Below, in pieces: positions 49,566 through 57,891 of a stretch of 64,000 bases of DNA (the first letter of the stretch is position 1; every line of letters starts with the position of its first letter). This stretch comes from CALFCX01 sp041650595 (lineage in GTDB: Bacteria; Margulisbacteria; WOR-1; JAKLHX01): assembly GCA_041650595.1 (NCBI GenBank), contig JBAZKW010000004.1:42649-106648 (forward strand). The letters run 5' to 3'. Position numbers and translations under genes: made by a program. Under the pieces are notes generated by a model. It was given only the letters and a program-made list of their open reading frames with translations. It was not told where the DNA came from and did not search any database.

Positions 49566-50177
49566 ATGTTAGAGGGAATTATCGGTAAAAAAGTTGGAAT
49601 GACACAGGTTTACGACAAATCCGGAAGCGTAGTGCCTGTTACTGTCATAGAAGCGGGCCCGTGTTTTGTTGTTGCCAAGAATAAGGACAGCAAAAAAGTC
49701 CAGCTGGCTTTTGGCAAAGCAAAAAAGATATCCAAATCGGTTTCAGGGCAGCTTAAGAAATCAGGGATAGAAGAAAAACTTAAGGTCCTAAAAGAGTTCA
49801 AATGTGAAGATTTTGACGCCGTACAGCCCGGACAGCAGGTCAAAGTAGATATCTTCAAAGAGGGAACAAAGGTTGCGGTTACCGGGACTTCCATAGGAAA
49901 AGGGTTTGCAGGGACGGTCAAGCGGCATCATTTCAGGAGAAGTCCGATGTCACACGGATCAAAATCACACAGGATCCCGGGGTCAATAGGTGCAGGGACT
50001 ACTCCGGGCAGGGTTTACAAAGGCAAAAGGCTTGCCGGACGCATGGGAGGGGAACAGGTGACCGTAAAAAACCTTTCCGTTGTCCGTGTAGATGCGGAAA
50101 AAAACCTTCTGCTTCTCCAAGGTGCCGTACCCGGGTCCAATGGCGGCTACATAATAATAAGAAAGGGAAAAGCATAG
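49566..50177 (+). CDS. rplC: 50S ribosomal protein L3
   Basis: 203 residues. GIIGKKVGMTQVYD at the N-terminus and the loop reaching the peptidyl transferase centre (HHFRRSPMSHGSKSHRIPGS, GRVYKGKRLAGRMGGEQVT) are present. First of the L3-L4-L23-L2 series. Confidence 0.97.
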   Translation: MLEGIIGKKVGMTQVYDKSGSVVPVTVIEAGPCFVVAKNKDSKKVQLAFGKAKKISKSVSGQLKKSGIEEKLKVLKEFKCEDFDAVQPGQQVKVDIFKEGTKVAVTGTSIGKGFAGTVKRHHFRRSPMSHGSKSHRIPGSIGAGTTPGRVYKGKRLAGRMGGEQVTVKNLSVVRVDAEKNLLLLQGAVPGSNGGYIIIRKGKA

Positions 50178-50178
50178 A

Positions 50179-50808
50179 ATGGTTTCTTTACCTTTATTCG
50201 ACAAAAACGGCAAATCTTCGGGCGCGATAGAAGCAAAAGACTCGGTGTTCTCAATACCGGTGAAAGAATCCGTCGTTCACTCGGTGTTCGTAAGCCAGCG
50301 CGCGGGTGCAAGACAGGGTACCGCGTCCTCAAAAACCAGGGGAGAAGTCCGCGGCGGAGGAAAAAAACCCTGGAAACAAAAGGGTACGGGGCGTGCAAGG
50401 GCCGGCTCCTCAAGATCTCCTCTTTGGAGGGGCGGCGGCGTAATGTTCGGTCCAAAGCCCCGGGATTATTCAAAGCCTATGCCAAAAAAAGTTAGGCTTC
50501 TGGCTTTAAATATGGCAATTGCCGACAAGGTGAAATCAAATGAAGTCAAAGTGGTCGAGGATTTTTCTTTGGCCGGTTCCAAAACAAAGCTGTTCATGGA
50601 AATAGTGAGGAACCTGGGATTGGATTCCGCTATTATGGCTCTTGACGGTGCAGGCGCCGCCGAAAAAAAAGCCGCCGCAAATATTGAAAAAATCAAAGTT
50701 GTGTCCAGCAAAAATCTCTCTGTATTTGATATACTTAGATACGGGACTCTTGTACTTGATAAAAGCGCGGTTTTAAACCTTGAGGAAAGATTTCAAACAA
50801 AAGAATGA
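50179..50808 (+). CDS. rplD: 50S ribosomal protein L4
   Basis: 209 residues; its loop lines the exit tunnel (KTRGEVRGGGKKPWKQKGTGRARAG, cited in parts) and it contacts L22. In E. coli it also regulates the S10 operon; whether that holds here is unknown. One base separates it from rplC, and it overlaps rplW by 4. Confidence 0.96.
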   Translation: MVSLPLFDKNGKSSGAIEAKDSVFSIPVKESVVHSVFVSQRAGARQGTASSKTRGEVRGGGKKPWKQKGTGRARAGSSRSPLWRGGGVMFGPKPRDYSKPMPKKVRLLALNMAIADKVKSNEVKVVEDFSLAGSKTKLFMEIVRNLGLDSAIMALDGAGAAEKKAAANIEKIKVVSSKNLSVFDILRYGTLVLDKSAVLNLEERFQTKE

Positions 50809-51095
50809 GCGAGAACGAAAATATAATTGTGAAGCCGATAATAACCGAAAAGGCAACGATGTTCAGGACGGATTCGGTGTATGTGTTCAAAGTGCTGGGG
50901 ACGGCTACCAAGATCGACATAAAAAATGCGGTCGAAAATCTGTTTAATGTGAAGGTTTTGGATGTAAATACCGCCAAAGTAAGAGGCAAAGTGAGGCGCG
51001 TCGGCAGATCGTTTGGCAGGGTCAGCAGTTGGAAAAAGGCCTATGTTAAGCTGAAAAGCGGACAAAAAATAGACCTTATCGAAGGGACGATGTAG
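50805..51095 (+). CDS. rplW: 50S ribosomal protein L23
   Basis: 96 residues at the tunnel exit, docking site for trigger factor and SRP. IVKPIITEKATMF at the start and KVRGKVRRVGRSFGRVSSWKKAYVKL at the end (quoted as KVRRVGRSFGRVSSWKKAYV) are typical. Overlaps rplD. Confidence 0.95.
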   Translation: MSENENIIVKPIITEKATMFRTDSVYVFKVLGTATKIDIKNAVENLFNVKVLDVNTAKVRGKVRRVGRSFGRVSSWKKAYVKLKSGQKIDLIEGTM

Positions 51096-51099
51096 GAAA

Positions 51100-51930
51100 A
51101 TGACTTTAAAACAATTCAGGCCGTTTACACCCGGCACCAGACAGAGGATAGATGTTCTTTTTGATGATGTGACCAAAAAGACACCTGAAAAATCTCTTTT
51201 GACTCCGCTTCCCAGAACAGGCGGGAGAGATTCCAAAGGCAGGATAACTTCAAGGCACATAGGCGGCGGCAGCAAGAGGAAATACCGCATCATAGATTTC
51301 AAAAGGGACAAGGATAATATCCCCGCAGTTGTGGAGGCGATTGAATACGATCCCAACAGAAATGCCAGGATAGCTCTTTTGAAATATCAGGATTCCGAAC
51401 TTAGATATATAATCTGCCCGCTTGGGATCCGTGTGGGGGATCAGTTAATGTCAGGGCCGGATGCGGATATAAAGATCGGGAATGCCCTTCCGCTGAAGAG
51501 CACACCGGTAGGCACCACAGTCCATAATGTAGAATTGATCCACGGCCGCGGAGGCCAGATGGCCAGATCGGCCGGAAGTTTTGTAGTGCTCGTGGCAAAA
51601 GACCGCGGACGCGCCACATTAAAACTTCCTTCCGGTGAAGAGCGGCTTGTCGATGACCGGTGCAGGGCAACTGTCGGACAGGTCGGCAATCTTGACGCTA
51701 AAAATATTTCTCTAGGCAAAGCAGGACGCACCAGACACAGGGGCATAAGGCCTTCTGTTAGAGGCATTGCCATGAACCCATGTGACCATCCGCACGGCGG
51801 AGGAGAAGGCCGATCTCCTATCGGCCGTCCGGGACCGGTTACTCCATGGGGTCAGCCCACTTTGGGTTATAAGACCAGAAAACCTAGAAGACGTTCTGAT
51901 AGATTCATACTTGTCAGGAGGAAAAAATAG
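51100..51930 (+). CDS. rplB: 50S ribosomal protein L2
   Basis: 276 residues, needed for subunit joining and peptidyl transferase structure. RQRIDVLFDDVTKK and SRHIGGGSKRKYRIIDFKR near the start; the C-terminal NPCDHPHGGGEGRSPIGRPG holds the invariant HPHGGGEG. Confidence 0.97.
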   Translation: MTLKQFRPFTPGTRQRIDVLFDDVTKKTPEKSLLTPLPRTGGRDSKGRITSRHIGGGSKRKYRIIDFKRDKDNIPAVVEAIEYDPNRNARIALLKYQDSELRYIICPLGIRVGDQLMSGPDADIKIGNALPLKSTPVGTTVHNVELIHGRGGQMARSAGSFVVLVAKDRGRATLKLPSGEERLVDDRCRATVGQVGNLDAKNISLGKAGRTRHRGIRPSVRGIAMNPCDHPHGGGEGRSPIGRPGPVTPWGQPTLGYKTRKPRRRSDRFILVRRKK

Positions 51931-51933
51931 GCC

Positions 51934-52221
51934 ATGGCTAGATCTCTAAGAAAAGGACCGTTCGTTGATTATCACTTGATGGAAAAGGTTGCCAAGGCGG
52001 CTAACGACAAGGATAAACGCATAATAAAGACCTGGTCAAGAAGATCGACCGTTGTTCCGGAAATGATCGGGTTCACCATTGCGGTCCATAACGGACAAAA
52101 GCATATTCCTGTTTATGTTACGGAAAATATGATAGGGCACAAGCTCGGTGAATTTTCGCCGACAAGGACATTCAAGGGCCACAGTTCTCCCTCGGATAAA
52201 TCCGCCGCCGCTTTGACTTAA
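51934..52221 (+). CDS. rpsS: 30S ribosomal protein S19
   Basis: 95 residues in the 30S head. ARSLRKGPFVDYHLMEKV, IKTWSRRSTVVPEMIGFTIA and HKLGEFSPTRTFKGH are conserved. Three bases after rplB. Confidence 0.96.
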   Translation: MARSLRKGPFVDYHLMEKVAKAANDKDKRIIKTWSRRSTVVPEMIGFTIAVHNGQKHIPVYVTENMIGHKLGEFSPTRTFKGHSSPSDKSAAALT

Positions 52222-52237
52222 AGGAAAAGAAAAGATC

Positions 52238-52570
52238 ATGAAAGCAAAAGCAGTATCAAAATATCAGAGAGTGTCGCAGAGAAAAGTCGACAGGGTACTT
52301 GATCTGGTCAGAGGTAAAAAAGCCGATGAAGCAGTGGCTATCTTAAGTTTTCTGCCGCACGCTTCGGCAAAACTTATACTTGTTACCATTAAGTCTGCTA
52401 TCGCAAACGCGATAAACAATTATAAGCTTCCAAAAGAAAGTCTGGCTGTTGCGCAGTGTTACGCGGGGCCTTCCACTCCAATGAAGAGATTCAGGCCCGC
52501 TTCGAGAGGAAGGGCCCATGCAATATTGAAAAGAGCCTGTCATATAACAGTAATCGTGGAGGATAGATAA
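52238..52570 (+). CDS. rplV: 50S ribosomal protein L22
   Basis: 110 residues; its hairpin lines the exit tunnel (GPSTPMKRFRPASRGRAHAI). The start KAVSKYQRVSQRKVDRVLDL is typical. It precedes rpsC as usual. Confidence 0.96.
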   Translation: MKAKAVSKYQRVSQRKVDRVLDLVRGKKADEAVAILSFLPHASAKLILVTIKSAIANAINNYKLPKESLAVAQCYAGPSTPMKRFRPASRGRAHAILKRACHITVIVEDR

Positions 52571-52573
52571 AAA

Positions 52574-53269
52574 ATGGGACAAAAAGTTCATCCGCATGGT
52601 CTGCGGTTGGGAATAATTGAAGATTGGGACAGTAACTGGTACGCAGAAGGCCAGGCATATTCCGACAACCTGCAGGAAGATATTAAGATAAGGAACTTTT
52701 TAAAGAATAAGCTCTATAAAGCAGGCGTGTGCAAGATCAAGGTGGCACGAAGGGCCAACCAGATCGAAATAGATATACATACGGCTAAGCCCGGCCTCAT
52801 TATAGGTAAGGGCGGACGCGATATAGGAGCCGTGAGAGACGATGTGGTCCTTATGACCAAAAAACAAGTCCAGATAAATATAAAAGAAGAGAATAATCCG
52901 GAGGCTAACGCACAACTGGTCGCGGAGAACATCGCATTGCAGCTTGAAAAAAGAGTCATGTTTAGAAGGGCTACTAGACAGGCTGTTATGAAGGCATTGA
53001 GAAGCGGCGCCAAAGGCATAAAAATAATGGTTGCAGGCAGATTGGGAGGGGCAGAGATCGCGAGAACGGAATGGGTCAGAAAAGGAAGAGTTCCCCTTCA
53101 TACCTTGCGCGCGAGGATCGAATACGGGTTTTGCGAAGCAATGACCCTTTACGGCAAAATAGGCGTTAAGGTTTGGGTATACAAGGGAGATGTGCTCCCT
53201 CAGGCGGAAGCCGTAAAAACTGAGGCTGCCGCGCCGCGAGAGCGTATAATGTCTCAGATGACCTTATAA
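52574..53269 (+). CDS. rpsC: 30S ribosomal protein S3
   Basis: 231 residues with an N-terminal GQKVHPHGLRLGI, the KH domain loop GLIIGKGGRDIG and the C-terminal GRLGGAEIARTEW block. It lines the mRNA entry channel. A short alanine-rich tail (VKTEAAAPRERIMSQMTL) follows the conserved part. Confidence 0.96.
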   Translation: MGQKVHPHGLRLGIIEDWDSNWYAEGQAYSDNLQEDIKIRNFLKNKLYKAGVCKIKVARRANQIEIDIHTAKPGLIIGKGGRDIGAVRDDVVLMTKKQVQINIKEENNPEANAQLVAENIALQLEKRVMFRRATRQAVMKALRSGAKGIKIMVAGRLGGAEIARTEWVRKGRVPLHTLRARIEYGFCEAMTLYGKIGVKVWVYKGDVLPQAEAVKTEAAAPRERIMSQMTL

Positions 53270-53290
53270 AGAAATCGGAGAGTAGAAAAA

Positions 53291-53701
53291 ATGGTATTGC
53301 AGCCGGGCCGTACAAAATTTAGAAAACAGCAAAGAGGGAATATGAAAGGGTATGCCTCAAGCGGAAATTTCCTGGCTTTCGGAGATTATGGCCTGCAGGC
53401 GGTTGAGGGTACCTGGATCAAGGTTAAGCAGATAGAATCGGCAAGAAAAGCTATTACGCATTTTATGAAGCGCGGCGGCAAAGTCTGGATCAGGATAATG
53501 TGTGACAAACCCTTCACTTCACGGCCTGCAGATACGAGGATGGGCGGAGGAAAAGGTGCTCCTGAAGGATTTGTCGCGGTTGTAAAACCGGGAACGATAT
53601 TGTTTGAAATAGCCGGAATAAAAAAAGAACTGGCGATGGAAGCCTTGAGGCTGGCGGCTTATAAGATGCCGATAAAAACAAGGTTCATTGAAAAGGATTA
53701 A
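53291..53701 (+). CDS. rplP: 50S ribosomal protein L16
   Basis: 136 residues near the A site. MVLQPGRTKFRKQQRGNMKG, AFGDYGLQAVEGTWI and PADTRMGGGKGAPEGFVAVV are conserved. It follows rpsC by 21 bases. Confidence 0.96.
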   Translation: MVLQPGRTKFRKQQRGNMKGYASSGNFLAFGDYGLQAVEGTWIKVKQIESARKAITHFMKRGGKVWIRIMCDKPFTSRPADTRMGGGKGAPEGFVAVVKPGTILFEIAGIKKELAMEALRLAAYKMPIKTRFIEKD

Positions 53702-53703
53702 TA

Positions 53704-53907
53704 ATGGAAGCAAAAGACATAAGGCAGATGGATCTTAAAGAAATAGGCTCTAAGGTAAAGGAACTAAGAATGAACCTGCTCAAGCTGAGGATTGAGGCTT
53801 CCTCCAGTCAGATCAAAAATCCTTTGCGTAAAAGGCACCTGAGAAGAGATATTGCCAGACTGCTTACGATAGCCGGGGAGAAAATAAATGCAACAAAGAC
53901 CAAGTAA
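53704..53907 (+). CDS. rpmC: 50S ribosomal protein L29
   Basis: 67 residues, a helical hairpin at the tunnel exit. KDIRQMDLKEIGSKVKELRM and NPLRKRHLRRDIARLLT fit the family. It overlaps rpsQ by 20 bases. Confidence 0.94.
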   Translation: MEAKDIRQMDLKEIGSKVKELRMNLLKLRIEASSSQIKNPLRKRHLRRDIARLLTIAGEKINATKTK

Positions 53908-54181
53908 GGGCACCGTCGAAGGGGTTGTGGTCAGCTCCAAAATGGACAAGACAGTTATAGTCTTGTCCGAAAGAAGGTTCGTGCACAAAAAATACGGAAA
54001 GACAGTGCGTAAAACATCGAGATTTTCAGCGCATGATGCCGAGAATAAATGCAAAGAGGGGGATCTGGTCCTGATAGTCGAGACCAGGCCGCTTTCAAAG
54101 ACAAAAAGGTGGCGTGTAGAAAAAATACTGGGTAGTAAGGGGTTGTACAAAGAAAATGATACAAGTTCAGTCCAGGCTTAA
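53888..54181 (+). CDS. rpsQ: 30S ribosomal protein S17
   Basis: 97 residues with an OB fold. GTVEGVVVSSKMDKTVIVLS and RRFVHKKYGKTVRKTSRFSAHD are conserved. It overlaps rpmC and rplN (26 bases); a short C-terminal extension (YKENDTSSVQA) runs into rplN. Confidence 0.95.
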   Translation: MQQRPSKGTVEGVVVSSKMDKTVIVLSERRFVHKKYGKTVRKTSRFSAHDAENKCKEGDLVLIVETRPLSKTKRWRVEKILGSKGLYKENDTSSVQA

Positions 54182-54524
54182 CGTAGCCGACAATTCTGGG
54201 GCCAAGCAGATTCTTTGCGTAAGGATACTGGGCAGTTCTTACAGAAGATATGCCGGTGTCGGTGATGTGATAATCGGGGTTGTAAAGGACGCTACTCCCA
54301 ATATGACGGTAAAAAAGAGTTCCGTTGTAAGAGCTGTTGTAGTGAGGGTCAACAAGAGCATAAGAAGGGACGACGGCTCCTATGTCAGATTTGATGACAA
54401 TGCCGCGGTCATAATAAACGATCAGGGCAACCCGATCGGCACCAGGGTTTTTGGTCCGGTGGCCAGAGAGCTGAGAGACAAGAACTATATGAAAATAATA
54501 TCGCTTGCGGTAGAGGTAGTATAA
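54156..54524 (+). CDS. rplN: 50S ribosomal protein L14
   Basis: 122 residues. It starts MIQVQSRLNVADNSGAKQIL, the invariant family start, and ends in the GPVARELRDKNYMKIISLA helix. It binds RsfS and contacts 16S rRNA. Confidence 0.97.
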   Translation: MIQVQSRLNVADNSGAKQILCVRILGSSYRRYAGVGDVIIGVVKDATPNMTVKKSSVVRAVVVRVNKSIRRDDGSYVRFDDNAAVIINDQGNPIGTRVFGPVARELRDKNYMKIISLAVEVV

Positions 54525-54525
54525 A

Positions 54526-54834
54526 ATGCAGCCAAGGATAAAAAAAGGCGATACGGTACAGGTCCTTTCCGGCAAGGACAAAGGCAAAAAGTCCAAAGTT
54601 ATCAAGGTTAACCCGGAAAAACTTACCGCGATAGTGGAAAAAGTCGCCGTAGCAAAAAAACATCAAAAGCCGACCCGCGATTTTCCGGGAGGCATAATAG
54701 ACAAGCTTATGCCCGTTAAGCTTTCCAGGCTCATGCTGGTTTGTCCGCATTGCAGCAAGCCTACAAGACTGGGCAAAAAAGACGGGTTCAGGGCCTGTAA
54801 AAAATGCGGCGAAATCTTAGATAAGGGCAAATAG
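54526..54834 (+). CDS. rplX: 50S ribosomal protein L24 (zinc-binding form)
   Basis: 102 residues. A KOW motif (IKKGDTVQVLSGKDKGKKSKV) begins the protein. The C-terminus carries four cysteines, C73-x2-C76 and C91-x2-C94, i.e. the C+ zinc form found in part of the bacteria. An assembly initiator for 50S. Confidence 0.95.
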   Translation: MQPRIKKGDTVQVLSGKDKGKKSKVIKVNPEKLTAIVEKVAVAKKHQKPTRDFPGGIIDKLMPVKLSRLMLVCPHCSKPTRLGKKDGFRACKKCGEILDKGK

Positions 54835-54838
54835 AAAA

Positions 54839-55381
54839 ATGGCTAAGACTTTAAAAGAGATTTACACTAAAGAGGCATCCAAAAGCATGATGAAAAAGTT
54901 CGGATATGAAAATATCTTTGAGGTGCCCAAGATCGTTAAGGTCGTCGTGAACAGGGGAGTAGGGCTAGCCGTGAGCGATTCAAAAGCTATGGACATTGCC
55001 GTGCAGGAGCTTGCGATGATCACAGGACAGCGGCCCATCATAACCAAAGCTAAAAAATCCATAGCAGTTTATAAGATCCGCGCAAAACAGCCGATAGGAT
55101 GCAAGGTGACGCTCAGGGGCAAAAGGATGTACCATTTCCTGGACAAACTTATAAATATTTCACTGCCCAAGATCAGGGATTTCAGGGGTGTTTCTCCAAA
55201 ATCCTTTGACGGCAGGGGGAATTATACTCTCGGGATAACAGAGCAGCTCATTTTCCCGGAAGTCGATTACGACAAGGTTGACAGGACCAGGGGAATGGAT
55301 ATAACGATCTGCACGAGCGCCAAGACCGATGAAGAAGCTAGAGAGCTTTTGAAATTTTTAGGTGTTCCTTTCAGGACTTGA
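54839..55381 (+). CDS. rplE: 50S ribosomal protein L5
   Basis: 180 residues binding 5S rRNA. NIFEVPKIVKVVVNRGVGLA, ITGQRPIITKAKKSIA, the P-site loop and RDFRGVSPKSFDGRGNYTLG are typical. Confidence 0.96.
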   Translation: MAKTLKEIYTKEASKSMMKKFGYENIFEVPKIVKVVVNRGVGLAVSDSKAMDIAVQELAMITGQRPIITKAKKSIAVYKIRAKQPIGCKVTLRGKRMYHFLDKLINISLPKIRDFRGVSPKSFDGRGNYTLGITEQLIFPEVDYDKVDRTRGMDITICTSAKTDEEARELLKFLGVPFRT

Positions 55382-55396
55382 AACAGGAGAAAATAA

Positions 55397-55582
55397 GTGG
55401 GAAAAACTGCGTGGCTGGCAAAACAGGTTAAAAAGGTAAAATTTTCTACCAGAAGAAGATCCAGGTGCAAAATATGCGGACGGCCCAGGTCTTATCTGAA
55501 AAAATTCGGCCTTTGCAGGATTTGTTTCAGAAGCCTGGCGCATCAGGGAGTCATTCCCGGCGTGACCAAATCAAGCTGGTGA
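55397..55582 (+). CDS. rpsN: 30S ribosomal protein S14 (zinc type)
   Basis: 61 residues, the short type Z form. CKICGRPRSYLKKFGLCRIC supplies the four zinc cysteines. The start GTG at 55397 follows CAGGAGA. Confidence 0.94.
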   Translation: MGKTAWLAKQVKKVKFSTRRRSRCKICGRPRSYLKKFGLCRICFRSLAHQGVIPGVTKSSW

Positions 55583-55601
55583 GCATTAAAAGGAGTTTAA
55601 G

Positions 55602-56000
55602 ATGACGTTAACAGATCCGATAGCCGATATGTTGTCAAGAATAATGAACGGGATCCGTGTAAGGAGTGAAGGGGTGGAAATCCCTTCTTCAAAGTTGAAA
55701 TCCAGGATCGCGGAAATACTTAAAAAAGAAGGCTATATAAGCGATTTTGAAGAGGGCATAAAGATAGGCCGGAAGGTGCTGAAATTGCGCTTCAAATATA
55801 ACGCCAAGGCAAAGAACGCTATAAATATGATCAAAAGAGTAAGCTCGCCGGGCCGCCATATTTATGTGAGAGGCGGTAAGCTTCCGAAGGTGCAGAGCGG
55901 TTTTGGTACCGCGATCATCACAACGTCCAAAGGGATAATGCCCGACAAAGAAGCCAGAAAGCTAAAAATAGGCGGCGAAGTTCTATTTTATGTATGGTAA
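55602..56000 (+). CDS. rpsH: 30S ribosomal protein S8
   Basis: 132 residues. MTLTDPIADMLSRIMNGIRV begins and STGxMT-type motif is replaced by TTSKGIMPDKEARK near the C-terminus. It binds 16S rRNA and, in E. coli, represses the spc operon. Confidence 0.95.
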   Translation: MTLTDPIADMLSRIMNGIRVRSEGVEIPSSKLKSRIAEILKKEGYISDFEEGIKIGRKVLKLRFKYNAKAKNAINMIKRVSSPGRHIYVRGGKLPKVQSGFGTAIITTSKGIMPDKEARKLKIGGEVLFYVW

Positions 56001-56012
56001 GGAAAAAGAACA

Positions 56013-56561
56013 ATGTCTAGAATAGGAAGAGCTCCGATACAGATACCTGCAGGGGTAACCGTTTCTGCGGACGGGGCAGTTATTAGTGTCAAAGGCCCGA
56101 AAGGGGTCTTGATGCAGCAAATAGATCCTTCCATAGAAGTCAAGATAGAGGGAAGCGTGATCAATCTGTCCAGAAAGTCGGAGATAAAAAAGCATAAGGC
56201 GATGCACGGACTTTACAGATCCCTTCTTGCCAACATGATAAAAGGCGTGCACACGGGTTTTGAGAAAAATCTTGAGATAAACGGCGTTGGATACAGGGTT
56301 GCCAAAGAAGGCAAAAAACTGGTCCTGTCAATGGGCTATTCGCATCCGGTATCCATAGAGCCGCCGGCAGGCATTGACTTTGTTGTGGAAGGGCAGACCA
56401 AAGTAAAAGTGGTGGGTATTGATAAACAGCTTGTCGGACAAATAGCGGCGGATATCAAGTATGTAAGACCGGTTGAGCCGTATAAGGGCAAAGGCATAAG
56501 ATATGCCGGCCAAGATGTAAGAAGAAAAGCCGGCAAAGCTGCGGCAAAAGCGGCAAGTTAA
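56013..56561 (+). CDS. rplF: 50S ribosomal protein L6
   Basis: 182 residues with two related domains near the sarcin-ricin loop. MSRIGRAPIQIPAGV starts it and the C-terminal EPYKGKGIRYAGQDVRRKAG block is conserved. Confidence 0.97.
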   Translation: MSRIGRAPIQIPAGVTVSADGAVISVKGPKGVLMQQIDPSIEVKIEGSVINLSRKSEIKKHKAMHGLYRSLLANMIKGVHTGFEKNLEINGVGYRVAKEGKKLVLSMGYSHPVSIEPPAGIDFVVEGQTKVKVVGIDKQLVGQIAADIKYVRPVEPYKGKGIRYAGQDVRRKAGKAAAKAAS

Positions 56562-56573
56562 GGGGCACATATA

Positions 56574-56897
56574 ATGAAAGGCAAACTCACAAAAATTTTA
56601 GGTTCCAAGGAAAGGCCCAGGCTCAGGGTCTCTGTCACTATAAAGCACGTCTATGCCCAGATAATAGACGATGAAAAAGGGCACACTCTTGTGTCCGCTT
56701 CAACTGCAGAAAAAGCGCTTAAAGGCCAAAAGTTGAAGCCGAACATTGAATCCGCAAAGAAAGTCGGAGAAACTCTGGGCAAGAAAGCGCTTGAAAAAGG
56801 TGTCAGTTTTGTTGTTTTTGACAGGGGCGAAAGAAGATATCACGGCAAAGTTAAGGCGCTTGCCGAAGCGGCAAGGGCTGCCGGGCTAAAATTCTAA
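56574..56897 (+). CDS. rplR: 50S ribosomal protein L18
   Basis: 107 residues binding 5S rRNA. RPRLRVSVTIKHVYAQIIDD and FDRGERRYHGKVKALAEAAR are typical. The N-terminus is short (MKGKLTKILGSKER), lacking part of the usual basic tail. Confidence 0.95.
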   Translation: MKGKLTKILGSKERPRLRVSVTIKHVYAQIIDDEKGHTLVSASTAEKALKGQKLKPNIESAKKVGETLGKKALEKGVSFVVFDRGERRYHGKVKALAEAARAAGLKF

Positions 56898-56908
56898 GGA
56901 GGTTTGTA

Positions 56909-57433
56909 GTGGCTGAACAACGATATAGGGAAAACAGGGAAGATAAAGAGTATCAGGAAAAGGTGGTCCAGATAAGCCGCGTTACCAAAGTCGTAAAAGG
57001 CGGAAAAAAAATGGGGTTTCGCGCAGTGGTCATAGTAGGCAACGGTAACGGGATGGTAGGGCTGGGGATCGGAAAAGCCAACGAAGTTGCTTCTGCCATT
57101 AGAAAAGCCGTAGAAGACGGCAAAAAAAATCTGATAAAAATTCCGATTTTCGGTGGAACTATTCCCCACGATGTGGAAGGCAAGTTTTCCGCCAGTTCCA
57201 TTGTTGTAAAAGCCGCTCCCAAGGGCAAAGGTGTTATAGCCGGCGGGGCTGTCAGGACAGTGCTCGAGATGGTGGGCATAAAAAATATCGTGGCAAAGTC
57301 GATAGGGTCTTCAAATCCGATAAACGTGGTCAGAGCGACTATATCCGCATTGCAGCAGCTTAAAGATCCCGAGGAAGAATCTGCTTTCAGGGGACTTAAA
57401 CTTAGGCCAAAATTTGCAGGAGAAGCTCAATAA
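56909..57433 (+). CDS. rpsE: 30S ribosomal protein S5
   Basis: 174 residues. VVQISRVTKVVKGGKKMGFR and IVKSIGSSNP-type (VAKSIGSSNPINVVRAT) are conserved. The GTG start follows AAGGAGG. Its stop overlaps the ATG of rplO by one base, so rpmD (L30), normally between them, cannot be present. Confidence 0.96.
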   Translation: MAEQRYRENREDKEYQEKVVQISRVTKVVKGGKKMGFRAVVIVGNGNGMVGLGIGKANEVASAIRKAVEDGKKNLIKIPIFGGTIPHDVEGKFSASSIVVKAAPKGKGVIAGGAVRTVLEMVGIKNIVAKSIGSSNPINVVRATISALQQLKDPEEESAFRGLKLRPKFAGEAQ

Positions 57434-57891
57434 TGTTAAAACTCTTTTCAATTAAGCCTCAAAAGGGATCACGCAGAAAAAAGAAAAAGGTAGCCAGAGG
57501 CACTTCTTCCGGTCACGGAAAGACCGCTGGCCGCGGCCATAAAGGCCAGAGAAGCAGGGCCGGCGGGACCAAGGGTATAAGGTTTGAGGGAGGCCAGACG
57601 CCTTTGTACAGGCGCCTTCCCAAAATAGGTACTTTCAAGAATTATCCTTTCAAAAAGGTCTTCAATATTGTCAATGTTTCCGACCTGAATTTATTTGAAG
57701 AAGGCGCGAGCGTTACCAAGGCAGACCTTATACGGAAATTCTTTTCATCTTCAAAAAAGAGGACACTTCTGCCTGTCAAGATATTGGGCGGAGGAGATTT
57801 GAAAAAAGCTTTAAAAGTCGAAGCCGATAAATTCAGCAAGTCCGCGGTTGCCAAGATCGAGCTTGCCAAAGGGAGCATTCTTTCAAGATGA
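57433..57891 (+). CDS. rplO: 50S ribosomal protein L15
   Basis: 152 residues. A basic, glycine-rich N-terminus (GSRRKKKKVARGTSSGHGKT) with GQRSRAGGTKGIRFEGGQTP, then the C-terminal globular part. Late assembly protein. Overlaps secY by 4 bases. Confidence 0.96.
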   Translation: MLKLFSIKPQKGSRRKKKKVARGTSSGHGKTAGRGHKGQRSRAGGTKGIRFEGGQTPLYRRLPKIGTFKNYPFKKVFNIVNVSDLNLFEEGASVTKADLIRKFFSSSKKRTLLPVKILGGGDLKKALKVEADKFSKSAVAKIELAKGSILSR

